Under the pieces are notes generated by a model. That model searched no databases and was not told the DNA's origin. It worked only from the letters and a program-made list of their open reading frames with translations. Position numbers and translations under genes: made by a program. From Goleter apudmare HA4340-LM2 (GTDB lineage Bacteria; Cyanobacteriota; Cyanobacteriia; Cyanobacteriales; Nostocaceae), in assembly GCA_019359495.1 (NCBI GenBank), contig JAHHHF010000070.1, forward strand, positions 186,001 to 250,000: a DNA stretch of 64,000 nt, in the 5' to 3' direction. This document shows positions 9,077 through 18,920 of the stretch, one piece after another; the first letter of the stretch is position 1, and every line of letters begins with the position of its first letter.

Positions 9077-9313
9077 CTATTTATCCCTGCGATAACGGCT
9101 GATAAATTGACCATGAATATTAACAAGATAGGGCACTATGTAAGTCAGTCCTCCAGAAATCCAGCGATCGCGGGTCATTTTTCCCTGTAACACTGCACTA
9201 CCATGATTAATAGCAAACAAAATAGAACCAATTATCAATGCAACTTTTAAAGCTGTTGGTGTAAATTTTGGATTGACGAGACTAGCAAAGTATCCCTTGA
9301 TCAAGTTGGACAT
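9077..9313 (-). CDS. nrtS: NrtS-like small nitrate/nitrite transport protein
   Basis: A 78-residue protein with two membrane segments (about residues 20-42 and 53-70) and the pattern ALKVALIIGSILFAINHG followed by TYIVPYLVNIHGQF. This looks like the NrtS family, small two-helix proteins reported in cyanobacteria as bispecific nitrate/nitrite transporters that can act as paired subunits. It lies 35 bases downstream of the NrtA-like gene on the same strand, which strengthens the nitrogen-anion reading. Only one NrtS-type gene is seen here, so a homo-oligomer or a partner elsewhere is implied. Assignment rests on recognition of the short sequence pattern. Confidence 0.7.
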   Translation of the reverse strand: MSNLIKGYFASLVNPKFTPTALKVALIIGSILFAINHGSAVLQGKMTRDRWISGGLTYIVPYLVNIHGQFISRYRRDK

Positions 9314-9348
9314 TTTGAATTATTGTTTTATTTGTTACCAAGGAATAA

Positions 9349-10656
9349 TCATGCAACTGTTCTAAGTTTGGGAGCATTGAGATAAGCTTGGGGATTTTCT
9401 GGGTCAAATTCTAAACCATTGAAAAACTTTTCTACACCACGTGATGTGCTAGGGGGAATCGCCGCCTCTTGTCCAATTAATTTAGCTGATTCTCGCCACA
9501 AATCTTCACGATTGACCGCATCAATTAAAGGTTTAGTTTCAAAGTCAGGGGAACGAAAACCCCAGCGCATATCTTCAGTCAAAAACCAGAGGTCATGGCT
9601 TTTAAAAGGGTAGGAAGCTTGTTCTTGCCAATATTTGATCGCGTGGGGACTATTTTCCACCACACGCCCATCCCCATAATCAAATCTACCTAATAGGCGA
9701 TCGCGGATCAACTCACTCTTCACACCAATCCACTGCCGTTGCGATACTATCTGGAAGAGTTCTGCTTTATTTTCTGGTTTGTCACACCAGATTTGCGCTG
9801 CCATCACCGCCGCTAATATTGCTTTAGCGGCATTAGGATATTTATCAACCCATTCAGCCCGGACTGTAAACGCTTTTTCTGGGTGATTGTTCCACAACTC
9901 GCCACTGGTAACAGTCGAGTAACCAAGCCCCTGCTTAATCAGTCTATGATGCCAAGGATCGACTACACAAAAAGCTTCCATGCTTCCACTCCGCATACTA
10001 GCAACCATCTGCGGCGGTGGTACCACAATAATCGATGTATCCCTGTCTGGATCAATACCACCATAAGCCAACCACCAGCGCATGAAAAAATCGCCTGTAA
10101 CTCGGCGATAGGGAACTGCACAACGGATAGTTTCTCCGCCTTTACTTTTGCTAGCAAAAATTGATTTTAGAGGTGAACTATCTAAACCCAGATGGAAATC
10201 TTTATAAGTATTGGCAACAGATATTCCTTGTCCATTCACATTCATTCTTGCCAGGATGCACATGGGAGTCTTTCGCCCATAGGTGATTTCTCCTGTGGAC
10301 ATCAAATAACACATGGGAAACAGCAGATGTCCCCCATCCAAGCCATCATCAGCAGCACCTAACATCATTTTGTCACGCATCACCGCCCAGGAAGGCTGCT
10401 TAGTAACTTGGACATCAGGCATACCATATTTAGCAAAAAAGCCTTTGGCTTTGGCAATAATTAACGGACAGCTACTGGTTACAGGCACAAATCCTAATGT
10501 TGCAGTTGTTACCTCTGGTGCATCACTGGAACCTATATAAACACTGCTACGTAACTTGTTAGTTGGAACGCCAGAAGATGAGCAGTTGGTTAAAGTGTGA
10601 GTCAAAATAGCAGCACCGGCAGCTGTTATAAACTCTCGTCTGTCAATCTTTACCAT
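9349..10656 (-). CDS. NrtA/CmpA/CynA-type ABC transporter substrate-binding lipoprotein
   Basis: The 435-residue protein has an N-terminal twin-arginine motif (DRREF, residues 5-9) and a lipobox ending at Cys25, so it is probably exported by Tat and lipid-anchored. The body matches the NrtA/CmpA family: LGFVPVTSSCPLIIAKAKGF, then GLDGGHLLFPMCYLMSTGE and ETIRCAVPYRRVTGDFF. Family members bind nitrate, nitrite, bicarbonate or cyanate. With only one ATPase and no NrtC-type fusion in the operon, the set resembles CynABD more than NrtABCD. No cyanase gene is nearby, so substrate remains open. It is separated from the ATPase gene by 207 bases containing a dispersed repeat. Confidence 0.85.
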   Translation of the reverse strand: MVKIDRREFITAAGAAILTHTLTNCSSSGVPTNKLRSSVYIGSSDAPEVTTATLGFVPVTSSCPLIIAKAKGFFAKYGMPDVQVTKQPSWAVMRDKMMLGAADDGLDGGHLLFPMCYLMSTGEITYGRKTPMCILARMNVNGQGISVANTYKDFHLGLDSSPLKSIFASKSKGGETIRCAVPYRRVTGDFFMRWWLAYGGIDPDRDTSIIVVPPPQMVASMRSGSMEAFCVVDPWHHRLIKQGLGYSTVTSGELWNNHPEKAFTVRAEWVDKYPNAAKAILAAVMAAQIWCDKPENKAELFQIVSQRQWIGVKSELIRDRLLGRFDYGDGRVVENSPHAIKYWQEQASYPFKSHDLWFLTEDMRWGFRSPDFETKPLIDAVNREDLWRESAKLIGQEAAIPPSTSRGVEKFFNGLEFDPENPQAYLNAPKLRTVA

Positions 10657-10750
10657 TTTAATTTTTAATTTGTTATTGGTTATTTTTTCAGAGTCCAGAC
10701 AGAGTCAAAGGTCTAGATTTATTATCCTCATCTCACCAATGCCCAATGAC

Positions 10751-10847
10751 GCCACCTGCTACAAGCCAGAAAACCTGACGACAGTCGCCTCTCCCAAGGG
10801 GAGACGCTGCGCGAACAAGTCGGGAAACCCGCCCACGGCGCTGTCTC
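10751..10847. repeat. 97-bp dispersed repeat, copy 1
   Basis: This segment between the ATPase and substrate-binding genes matches the reverse complement of 56396-56492, with five differences by eye, all transitions and clustered near one end. It contains nested inverted repeats, for example CTCCC-AA-GGGGAG. It probably belongs to a small palindromic repeat family that has spread in this genome and here sits inside an operon. Confidence 0.85.
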
Positions 10848-10863
10848 CCCAACGCCCCATTAT

Positions 10864-11652
10864 CTATAAGTGTTTAACCTTCTCCTGGTTTTGCAAAAAC
10901 TGCATCATTTCGTGACGCAAATGATGATATTCGGAACGTTCTTTAATTTCCAAAGAACGAGGGTGTTCAAAGGGTATATCTAAAATTTGACCAATAGTTG
11001 CAGCTGGGCCATTTTTCAACATGACTACCTGATCAGAGAGCAAGAGTGCTTCATCCACATCATGAGTCACCATAATCGTGGTAATTTGACAAATGTCACA
11101 AATCCGCATTAACTCGACTTGCAAAGAGGCACGAGTCAAAGCATCTAAGGCTCCAAATGGCTCATCTAGTAAGAGTAATTTGGGCTGAATGGCTAAAGCA
11201 CGGGCTAATGCTACTCTTTGTTTCATACCTCCTGAAAGTTGTGCTGGCTTCTTATGTGCCGCATCTTTTAAACCAACCATCTCCAGGTGAGAAGCAATAA
11301 TTTCCCGCCGCTCATTTTGAGATTTATGCCGCATGGCTTTATTCACAAATAGGGCGACATTTTCCCAAGCAGTCAGCCAAGGTAAGAGAGAATAGTTCTG
11401 AAAAACTACCATGCGATCGCGGAATGGTCGTTTTACTAATTGTCCATCAACTTGTACACAGCCATGTGTGGCTTTTTCCAAGCCTGCCACAATATTTAGA
11501 AGTGTAGATTTGCCACACCCAGAATGACCAATTAAGGACACAAAATCTCTATGTTTAATTTCCAAGTTGATGTTATGTAGAACTATATTCTTGCTACCAT
11601 TTTGCAGGACAAATTCTTTTTCTATATCCCTGATTTCCACAAAACTAGGCAC
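10864..11652 (-). CDS. ABC transporter ATPase, NrtD/CynD/SsuB family
   Basis: A 262-residue ATPase with Walker A (GHSGCGKST, about residues 42-50), a Q-loop (VFQNYSLLPWLTAWENV), ABC signature LSGGMKQR and Walker B LLLLDEPFGALD, followed by the H-loop in VTHDVDEAL. The LLPWLTAWENV Q-loop region is typical of nitrate/taurine/sulfonate-type importers. It should power the adjacent permease and receive substrate from the NrtA-like lipoprotein. It is 38 bases downstream of the permease gene. Confidence 0.9.
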   Translation of the reverse strand: MPSFVEIRDIEKEFVLQNGSKNIVLHNINLEIKHRDFVSLIGHSGCGKSTLLNIVAGLEKATHGCVQVDGQLVKRPFRDRMVVFQNYSLLPWLTAWENVALFVNKAMRHKSQNERREIIASHLEMVGLKDAAHKKPAQLSGGMKQRVALARALAIQPKLLLLDEPFGALDALTRASLQVELMRICDICQITTIMVTHDVDEALLLSDQVVMLKNGPAATIGQILDIPFEHPRSLEIKERSEYHHLRHEMMQFLQNQEKVKHL

Positions 11653-11690
11653 GTTGCTTCGCTCCCAATTAAAAATTAAAAATAGAGGAA

Positions 11691-12512
11691 CTATTCTTGA
11701 GGTGTGACTTTGTCAGATATATAAACTATAATCTTGTCTAAAACCAGACCAACTACACCCAAGTAAATAATTGCCAAGATGATTTCATTGATGTTGGCAT
11801 TGTTATAAGCATCAACAATAAAAAAGCCAATACCATCGTCAGAAAGCAACATTTCAGCAGCAACAACAGCTAGCCACGATAGACCAAGAGCAATTCTCAA
11901 TCCTGTGAAGATATAAGGTAAAGTTGCAGGTAGGAGAATTTGGAAAAAATTCTCAAAAATCGATAATCCTAAGACCTTAGAAACATTGATGTAATCTTTG
12001 GGTACAAGCTGTACTCCCAAAGCAGTATTAATAATAACTGGCCAAACAGCAGTGATAAAAATTACGAAAATTGCCGAAGGATTGGGTTTAAGAAAAATAG
12101 CTTGTGCCATAGGTAGCCAAGCCAGAGGAGCTACAGGACGCAATAGTTGGATTATAGGATCAATTGCTCTTTTACAAAAGCTATTCAAACTGATAATGAA
12201 ACCAACTGGAATCCCCACAATTGCTGCTAAAAAATAACCAGCAACAACTCTGTTAAGACTGGCAAGAATTAACCAAAAGAAACCTTTATTATGACCACCT
12301 TTATTAAAAAAGGGATCTTTAATTAACTCCCAAGTATTAGTAACAACTGCTAAAGGAGAAGGTAATGATGTATCCGAGCGTAAGCTTAGTAAGTGCCAGA
12401 TAATTAACAGAATGAAAATACCAGCGAGAGATGGTAACAATTGCTTGAATGTCTGCAAGAGTATTTGTCTGATTTGCGTAATAAAACTCTTGTTTCTGAT
12501 TTGTAAATGCAT
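11691..12512 (-). CDS. ABC transporter permease, NrtB/CynB/SsuC family
   Basis: The 273-residue protein has about six membrane segments and the coupling-helix motif EAA-like region (SVFENFFQILLPATLPYIF preceded by KVLGLS). The sequence LRPVAPLAWLPMAQAIFLKPN is characteristic of the nitrate/taurine/sulfonate permease family. It is the first gene of the operon permease-ATPase-lipoprotein-NrtS on the minus strand. Two copies of the permease would form the channel. Confidence 0.88.
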   Translation of the reverse strand: MHLQIRNKSFITQIRQILLQTFKQLLPSLAGIFILLIIWHLLSLRSDTSLPSPLAVVTNTWELIKDPFFNKGGHNKGFFWLILASLNRVVAGYFLAAIVGIPVGFIISLNSFCKRAIDPIIQLLRPVAPLAWLPMAQAIFLKPNPSAIFVIFITAVWPVIINTALGVQLVPKDYINVSKVLGLSIFENFFQILLPATLPYIFTGLRIALGLSWLAVVAAEMLLSDDGIGFFIVDAYNNANINEIILAIIYLGVVGLVLDKIIVYISDKVTPQE

Positions 12513-12919
12513 TAAATTGTTAACCTTACTTCAATCATGTGCCGAGAAAGATATTTTGTAGTAAGCACTCTAATACTTAGAGAATCAGGAATTCAGGACT
12601 GATTGTGAACTTTTAGCTCAATTTCAACCTGAAACACTACCAATGTGATGTTTAATTACGTCTCCTCGCTCACCTATCAGTATCTGCTTGAGAATAATAT
12701 TAACTTTAACCTAATTTATACACCAAAACTTCAGGATTTCTGCGGTTGTTGATGAGTAGAAGTAGAGGGCTTCTTTCCAGACACTTGATCAACTCTTGGC
12801 TGAGTTAACACCAGAATTGATTATGTCCATTACCAGGTATTCTTTCATTCTTGATGCCCTATCTGCCCTAAACACCATTTAAATTGGTATCAACTCTTCC
12901 TCTGCGGTTCAATAAAAAA
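12513..12919. other. Upstream region of the NrtB-like permease gene
   Basis: No gene is visible here. This should contain the promoter of the ABC operon. I looked for the NtcA consensus GTA-N8-TAC and found only mis-spaced versions near 12559-12577 and 12650, so nitrogen control is not supported by the sequence alone. Confidence 0.5.
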
Positions 12920-12940
12920 GGCGAACTTTTTGTGTTCGCC
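12920..12940 (-). terminator. Intrinsic terminator after chlN
   Basis: On the minus strand GGCGAAC and GTTCGCC form a 7-bp stem with a 7-base loop, immediately followed by TTTTTTATT. It lies 36 bases after the chlN stop and probably ends the chlL-DUF5331-chlN transcript. Confidence 0.85.
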
Positions 12941-12976
12941 CTCATCATATGGTGTTGCTCAATCGAAACCGAAATC

Positions 12977-14524
<1,548 letters not shown>

Positions 14525-15307
14525 TTAATTGTTAGGGAAGAGACGGGCAATTTCTGATTCATCAAAAACGCCTGCTGGTAGTTCTTCCCCCATAAAGTCG
14601 TTATTTTCTTCACTCTTTTGCAGTGCGGTTTCATCACCCCAGACATCTGACAACACGTCACTAAAAGCGTTCTCGTCTGGTGGATTGAGATCATCCATCT
14701 CATCATCCAGCTTTTGTTCGATTGTCGTCATCTCGAAGGAAATATCCCCAAAATCGTCGGCTTCTAAACTAGGCTCTGGTAAAGACTCTTCTTGGGGGTG
14801 ATGCCCATTAGATGATGAAATATCACCTAGCCCATTTTCGGTTTCTGGTAACTCGCTGATTGACAGTGTGTGATCAGCAGCATGTGCGATCGCTAATTCT
14901 TCCACAGACGCCACAGAACCAAAGCCATTTGTATGGGAATTTGTCAACGGCTTGTTTTTGGAGTTTTCGTCAATGGCAACTGCTGAATTATCCTGATCAT
15001 CTTCTGATTCTACTTTGGGAATAAAGCGGTTACCGAGTGCGATGTCTGGGTCAAAGTGCAAATCCAGCACCTCAACTAAGGTGTCGGCGTCAGGATTGAG
15101 TTTAGAAAAGGGCAACATGAGTTGCGCTAGCTTGGGTTCTAGCGCGTTGACAACGCCCAGGATGAGGTAAGAAGATGGTCGCTTCCCTCCATCAGGTGTG
15201 TACACTGAATCCACTTCCATGTGCAGGGTAATCCAGTCACGATTTGTCTGGAAAAATTGCAACCACTTTTGCCTGATTGAATCCGTAAAGCTATGAAAGA
15301 AGGCCAT
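14525..15307 (-). CDS. DUF5331 family protein between chlL and chlN
   Basis: The protein starts MAFFHSFTDSIRQKWLQFFQ at the ATG at 15307, which has GAGGAG upstream (260 residues). An upstream in-frame ATG would overlap chlL. The N-terminal domain (about residues 1-110) has several conserved Trp and the stretch YLILGVVNALEPKLAQLMLP; the rest is very acidic and low in complexity (LDDEMDDLNPPDENAFSDVLS), probably disordered. A gene of this kind sits between chlL and chlN in other Nostocales as I recall. Function is unknown; its location suggests a role in expression or protection of the dark protochlorophyllide reductase, which is inference. Confidence 0.8.
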   Translation of the reverse strand: MAFFHSFTDSIRQKWLQFFQTNRDWITLHMEVDSVYTPDGGKRPSSYLILGVVNALEPKLAQLMLPFSKLNPDADTLVEVLDLHFDPDIALGNRFIPKVESEDDQDNSAVAIDENSKNKPLTNSHTNGFGSVASVEELAIAHAADHTLSISELPETENGLGDISSSNGHHPQEESLPEPSLEADDFGDISFEMTTIEQKLDDEMDDLNPPDENAFSDVLSDVWGDETALQKSEENNDFMGEELPAGVFDESEIARLFPNN

Positions 15308-15338
15308 TTTATGCTCCTCATCCTGAGAACTAGATGAT

Positions 15339-16205
15339 TTATACAATCATCAAGTCTAGTTCCTCTTCCGGATTCCGTACCTGGGGTTTACTCGGATTTA
15401 GATAAAAATCTGATAATAAAGAGAACAATTCCCGATCTTGGGCATCGTTAGGCACCACGCCTTCTGGACGTGCCAAAATTTGGTCGGCTATATTGAGGTA
15501 ATAGTCGCAAACGTAGTTCAGGGAAGGGTCGGACTCTGCCATTTCAAATAAAGTCTTACCCTTAACGCGGGAGACGCGAATGTCTTCAATCAATGGCAGG
15601 ACTTCGAGAACTGGCATAGGTACGGCTTCTATGTACTTCTCGATCAAGTCGCGCTTGGAGGTACGGTTGCCAATTAAACCAGCTAGACGTAATGGATGGG
15701 TGCGTGATTTTTCGCGTACTGAAGCAGCAATACGGTTAGCGGCGAATAAGGCATCAAAACCGTTGTCAGTCACAATCATGCAGTAATCTGCATAGTTTAG
15801 TGGTGCGGCAAAACCGCCACAAACAACGTCACCCAAAACATCAAACAGGATGACATCGTACTCATCAAAGGCGTTGAGTTCTTTCAGTAATTTTACGGTT
15901 TCGCCGACTACGTAGCCACCACATCCGGCACCAGCAGGTGGGCCGCCTGCTTCAACGCAATCAACACCACCGTAACCTTTATAAATTACATCTTCCGGCC
16001 AGACATCTTCGTAGTGATAGTCCTTTTCTTGAAGAGTGTCGATAATCGTGGGAATCAAAAACCCGGTGAGGGTGAAGGTGCTGTCATGTTTGGGGTCGCA
16101 GCCAATTTGCAACACTCGTTTGCCGCGTTTAGCTAGGGCGACGGAGATGTTACAGCTAGTTGTGGATTTTCCGATGCCACCTTTTCCGTAAACTGCTAGT
16201 TTCAC
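15339..16205 (-). CDS. chlL: Light-independent protochlorophyllide reductase iron-sulfur ATP-binding protein
   Basis: ChlL is the nitrogenase Fe-protein-like dimer that donates electrons to ChlN-ChlB with ATP hydrolysis. The 288-residue protein has the P-loop [10 protein letters not shown] (residues 6-15), Cys95 (GAGCGG) and Cys129 (DVVCGG) as ligands of the bridging 4Fe-4S cluster, and the switch region CDPKHDST. It is the first gene of the chlL-DUF5331-chlN cluster and has a 730-base noncoding region upstream where its promoter must lie. Confidence 0.97.
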   Translation of the reverse strand: MKLAVYGKGGIGKSTTSCNISVALAKRGKRVLQIGCDPKHDSTFTLTGFLIPTIIDTLQEKDYHYEDVWPEDVIYKGYGGVDCVEAGGPPAGAGCGGYVVGETVKLLKELNAFDEYDVILFDVLGDVVCGGFAAPLNYADYCMIVTDNGFDALFAANRIAASVREKSRTHPLRLAGLIGNRTSKRDLIEKYIEAVPMPVLEVLPLIEDIRVSRVKGKTLFEMAESDPSLNYVCDYYLNIADQILARPEGVVPNDAQDRELFSLLSDFYLNPSKPQVRNPEEELDLMIV

Positions 16206-16939
16206 TGGTGTTTACCTCTTATAGTTTTCTGTCAAACTCTTGGCTAGAACATTGTCCCTTCACCCGGCCTGACATGGCTGTGCGTGAGGTCTGTTGAGTG
16301 TCATTATTGTCCAAGTTAGAAGGAAAAGAAAGGGGCTTTTAATCTGTAAAATGATGCTAAAAGGTCATTTAGGGTTTTTTTGAGTTTATTAAGTCTTTTT
16401 ATGTCATTAAAAGCGGCTAAAAACTCAAAAATAGATTTAAAAAAAAGTTTATAAATTTTTTTAATAAAAAAGGTTACAAAAGACAAAAAGCTGAAATCAA
16501 TGTTTTCCAATGCTTTGCATAGAATTAGCAGCTACTCAAAGCGGGTGATTTTGTGCAATTAAGACCTGTATAACCACTAAAAAAGTAAAAATACCTTGCG
16601 GTTACTCCTTGAGAGAACTCGTACCTCTACGCGGAAGGAAGCTACGCGTAGCGGCTAATCTGCAAGTTCCGTCTTAGCAGTATGCGGCTATAAAATTCCG
16701 AAAGCTAGAATTTACAAGGCTTGATGAGAAAAGGATCTGTTGCTGAATTCGGGATAATTGGTCTGAATATAACGACTAGCAGACCAATGGTATATATACT
16801 GCCGCAATTTCACTTAGCAGATGAATTGGCGGTTTTTTGGAGACTAGCAAGAGAATGTGATGATGGTTTGAGAGCGATCGCTTTTTGAGTAGTAACAAAT
16901 TATGACACTTTAGAAAAATCTGAGGCAGCGTTGCTGTAA
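16206..16939. other. Long AT-rich upstream region of chlL
   Basis: No convincing gene is present. Poly-A/T stretches dominate 16370-16480. A 7-bp inverted repeat CTACGCG/CGCGTAG lies at 16627-16651. The chlL promoter and leader are expected here, but I cannot point to specific operator sites. Confidence 0.55.
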
Positions 16940-17194
16940 TCAAGATACATCCTGTGCAATTTGTTCTATTTCTTGCAATGTTTGCCAACCTGCTTGCCAT
17001 TGGGAGCCGTCTTGTAGCAACTTGGCATTAATCCAGAAGCGGACTAGGGGGTCACAGGCTGCAACCATTTCGGCATAAACCCATTTACCTTGATTTTTAC
17101 GGTTGACAACTTGGAAGTGTCGCCAACCATCCACTTTTTGCTGTGCTGTCCATTTGGAACCAACTAGGTAGGGGAATTTTTGTTTTTTGGTCAT
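16940..17194 (-). CDS. TIGR02450 family Trp-rich small protein
   Basis: An 84-residue protein with the pattern of the TIGR02450 Trp-rich family: SKWTAQQKVDGWRHF, then KWVYAEMVAACDPLVRFWI and a closing DGSQWQAGWQTL. Six tryptophans in 84 residues are unusual. The family is common in cyanobacteria and has no known function. There is no signal peptide, so it is probably cytoplasmic. It is followed by the purQ-purS block on the same strand, and the start lies next to a TCATT heptamer repeat. Confidence 0.8.
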   Translation of the reverse strand: MTKKQKFPYLVGSKWTAQQKVDGWRHFQVVNRKNQGKWVYAEMVAACDPLVRFWINAKLLQDGSQWQAGWQTLQEIEQIAQDVS

Positions 17195-17223
17195 TAGTCA
17201 TTGGTCATTTGTCATTAGTCATT
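17189..17223. repeat. Heptamer tandem repeat (NGTCATT)x5
   Basis: Five degenerate copies of the heptamer with core GTCATT lie between purQ and the Trp-rich gene. The same heptamer occurs at 17945-17972, 48241-48275 and, as its complement, at 29750, 30910 and 53770. This is a typical short tandemly repeated repetitive sequence of Nostocales. Confidence 0.8.
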
Positions 17224-17224
17224 T

Positions 17225-17253
17225 GTAGAGACGTTGCAGTGCAACGTCTCTAC
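17225..17253. repeat. Perfect palindrome GTAGAGACGTTGC, copy 1
   Basis: A 13-bp perfect inverted repeat with a 3-base loop lies downstream of purQ. Nearly identical palindromes are found at 17974-18002 and 30879-30907, each adjoining a TGTCATT-type heptamer tract, so palindrome and heptamer appear to travel together. Confidence 0.85.
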
Positions 17254-17272
17254 TACGCCCTGCACCCATTCC

Positions 17273-17950
17273 CTAAACTATCATTGCTACTTTCTCTAAT
17301 AGACCCTGAAACAACCGCAATCCATCGCTATTGCCTAGCGATGCATCAGAAGCTCTCTCAGGGTGCGGCATCATGCCTAAAACATTGCCTTGGCGGTTAC
17401 AGATGCCGGCAATGTTATTGAGGGAACCGTTGGGGTTTTCCCCTTGATAACGAAACACTACCTGTCCGTGATCTTCAAGTGCTGCGAGAGTGGCTTGATC
17501 AGCATAAAATCGACCTTCCCCGTGGGCGATGGGTACGGTGATAATTTCACCATTGGTATAAGCTTGCGTCCAAGGAAGATTGGTACGCTCGACTTTTAGA
17601 GGAAGGCGATCGCAGATAAAATGTAAATCCTGATTTCTTGCCAATGCTCCTGGTAATAGTCCTGATTCCGTTAAAACTTGGAAACCATTACAAATACCGA
17701 GGACAAACTTACCCTTTTGGGCATGTTCGACAACCTGCTGCATGACTGGCGAAAATCGAGCGATCGCACCACAGCGCAGATAATCCCCGTAACTAAAGCC
17801 ACCAGGGATGACAATCACATCCAAATCATCAATATCCGTTTCTTGATGCCAAACCATGCGAGTTGGTTGTAATAGCAAATCTCTAGTGACATAAGCCACA
17901 TCACGATCGCAATTAGAACCGGGAAAAACAACAACGCCGAATTTTGTCAT
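17273..17950 (-). CDS. purQ: Phosphoribosylformylglycinamidine synthase glutaminase subunit
   Basis: PurQ hydrolyses glutamine and passes ammonia to PurL in step four of purine synthesis. The 225-residue class I glutaminase has the nucleophile Cys87 in [10 protein letters not shown] and the His-Glu pair in [10 protein letters not shown] near residue 197, plus the N-terminal FPGSNCDRD motif. Its ATG lies inside a TGTCATT heptamer tract, so the leader is repeat-derived. purS lies 78 bases upstream, and the two probably form an operon; purL is not in the window. Confidence 0.96.
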   Translation of the reverse strand: MTKFGVVVFPGSNCDRDVAYVTRDLLLQPTRMVWHQETDIDDLDVIVIPGGFSYGDYLRCGAIARFSPVMQQVVEHAQKGKFVLGICNGFQVLTESGLLPGALARNQDLHFICDRLPLKVERTNLPWTQAYTNGEIITVPIAHGEGRFYADQATLAALEDHGQVVFRYQGENPNGSLNNIAGICNRQGNVLGMMPHPERASDASLGNSDGLRLFQGLLEKVAMIV

Positions 17951-17973
17951 TTGTCATTTGCCATTTGTCATTT

Positions 17974-18002
17974 GTAGAGACGTTGCAATGCAACGTCTCT
18001 AC
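17974..18002. repeat. Perfect palindrome GTAGAGACGTTGC, copy 2
   Basis: A 13-bp inverted repeat with loop AAT sits between purS and purQ, directly upstream of the heptamer tract that holds the purQ start codon. It differs from copy 1 only in its loop. Confidence 0.85.
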
Positions 18003-18028
18003 CAGGGTTAAGAGTTATTCGCTATGCC

Positions 18029-18307
18029 CTAAAAGACACCTGTCTGTGTTTCGACTTCGATTAAATCGAAGCGATAATTTTCAATTACGGGGTTTGCTAA
18101 CATTTGGTTACAGATGTCATTGAGATTTTGACGGGCCTTGGCTTCATCAGGTGAGGTGATGGTGAGTTCTATGTACTTACCAATCCGTACCTGTTCGACG
18201 TTCTCATATCCCAGTTGCTTGAGGCCAGATTGTACAGCCACACCAGCAGGGTCTAGGACGGAAGGACGAAGCGTCACAAAAATTTTAGCTAAATACTTCG
18301 TTTGCAC
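18029..18307 (-). CDS. purS: Phosphoribosylformylglycinamidine synthase subunit PurS
   Basis: A 92-residue protein with the PurS pattern KIFVTLRPSVLDPAGVAVQS followed by GYENVEQVRIGKYIELTI. PurS bridges PurQ and PurL and is required for ammonia transfer in the three-subunit FGAM synthase of cyanobacteria and Gram-positive bacteria. It is the first gene of a purS-purQ unit and is divergent from the Fur-family gene, with the HIP1-like CGATCGC in the shared upstream region. Confidence 0.95.
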   Translation of the reverse strand: MQTKYLAKIFVTLRPSVLDPAGVAVQSGLKQLGYENVEQVRIGKYIELTITSPDEAKARQNLNDICNQMLANPVIENYRFDLIEVETQTGVF

Positions 18308-18451
18308 AGGCGTTTGCTGAATGCTGCGATCGCTATACTATAACTTTCTGTTCCAACTGAGTGAAAATAAGCTTACGAAGCGGTTACAGTTAAGCTAACA
18401 ATTAGCCAATATAACGGCTTCAACTACAGTGGCAAATTTACACAATTGTCT

Positions 18452-18835
18452 ATGAGAGCCATACGCACCCGCAGTCAAGAGCGGATTTTGAACCTGCTGA
18501 AAACCATCAAGCAAGGCATTTCTGCCCAAGATATTTACGTTGAACTACGTAACTGTAACCAGAGCATGGGTTTAGCAACAGTTTACCGCTCCTTAGAAGC
18601 CTTAAAACTAGAGGGGCTGGTGCAGGTGCGGACTTTGGCAAATGGTGAAGCCCTTTATAGCTTGGCACAGCAAGACAAACACCATCTCACTTGTTTACAA
18701 TGCGGCGTTTCTATTCCAATTAATCAATGCCCTGTCCATGACCTAGAAGATCAGTTACAGGGCACTCATAAGTTTAAAATTTTTTACCACACTCTGGAGT
18801 TTTTTGGTTTGTGTGGGCAATGCCAGTTAAATTAA
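18452..18835 (+). CDS. zur: Fur-family regulator, probably Zur (FurB)
   Basis: The protein has a winged-helix DNA-binding half (ERILNLLKTIKQGISAQDIY, then MGLATVYRSLEALKLEGLVQ) and a dimerisation half with HHLTCLQCG and a C-terminal CGQC pair, the structural zinc site of many Fur proteins. It closely resembles what I remember of Anabaena FurB/Zur, a zinc-responsive repressor. The ATG at 18452 (127 residues) is preferred over a TTG two codons earlier. Nearby TonB and ExbB/ExbD genes fit a metal-uptake context. The subfamily call should be taken as probable, not certain. Confidence 0.75.
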   Translation: MRAIRTRSQERILNLLKTIKQGISAQDIYVELRNCNQSMGLATVYRSLEALKLEGLVQVRTLANGEALYSLAQQDKHHLTCLQCGVSIPINQCPVHDLEDQLQGTHKFKIFYHTLEFFGLCGQCQLN

Positions 18836-18920
18836 GCAGCTGAGATTGGTGATCAGGGAATAGGCGATGGGGGGATGAGACAGTAATAATTCCCTCATCT
18901 TCCACTCTCCTTTCTTAATG

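Noticed and set aside
12550-12660. NtcA binding site upstream of the ABC permease
   Set aside because: Candidate GTA...TAC pairs have the wrong spacing (9, 10 or 13 instead of 8).
16316-16510. 64-codon Phe/Lys/Leu-rich frame upstream of chlL
   Set aside because: It is a product of poly-A/T tracts and has no start context or family likeness.
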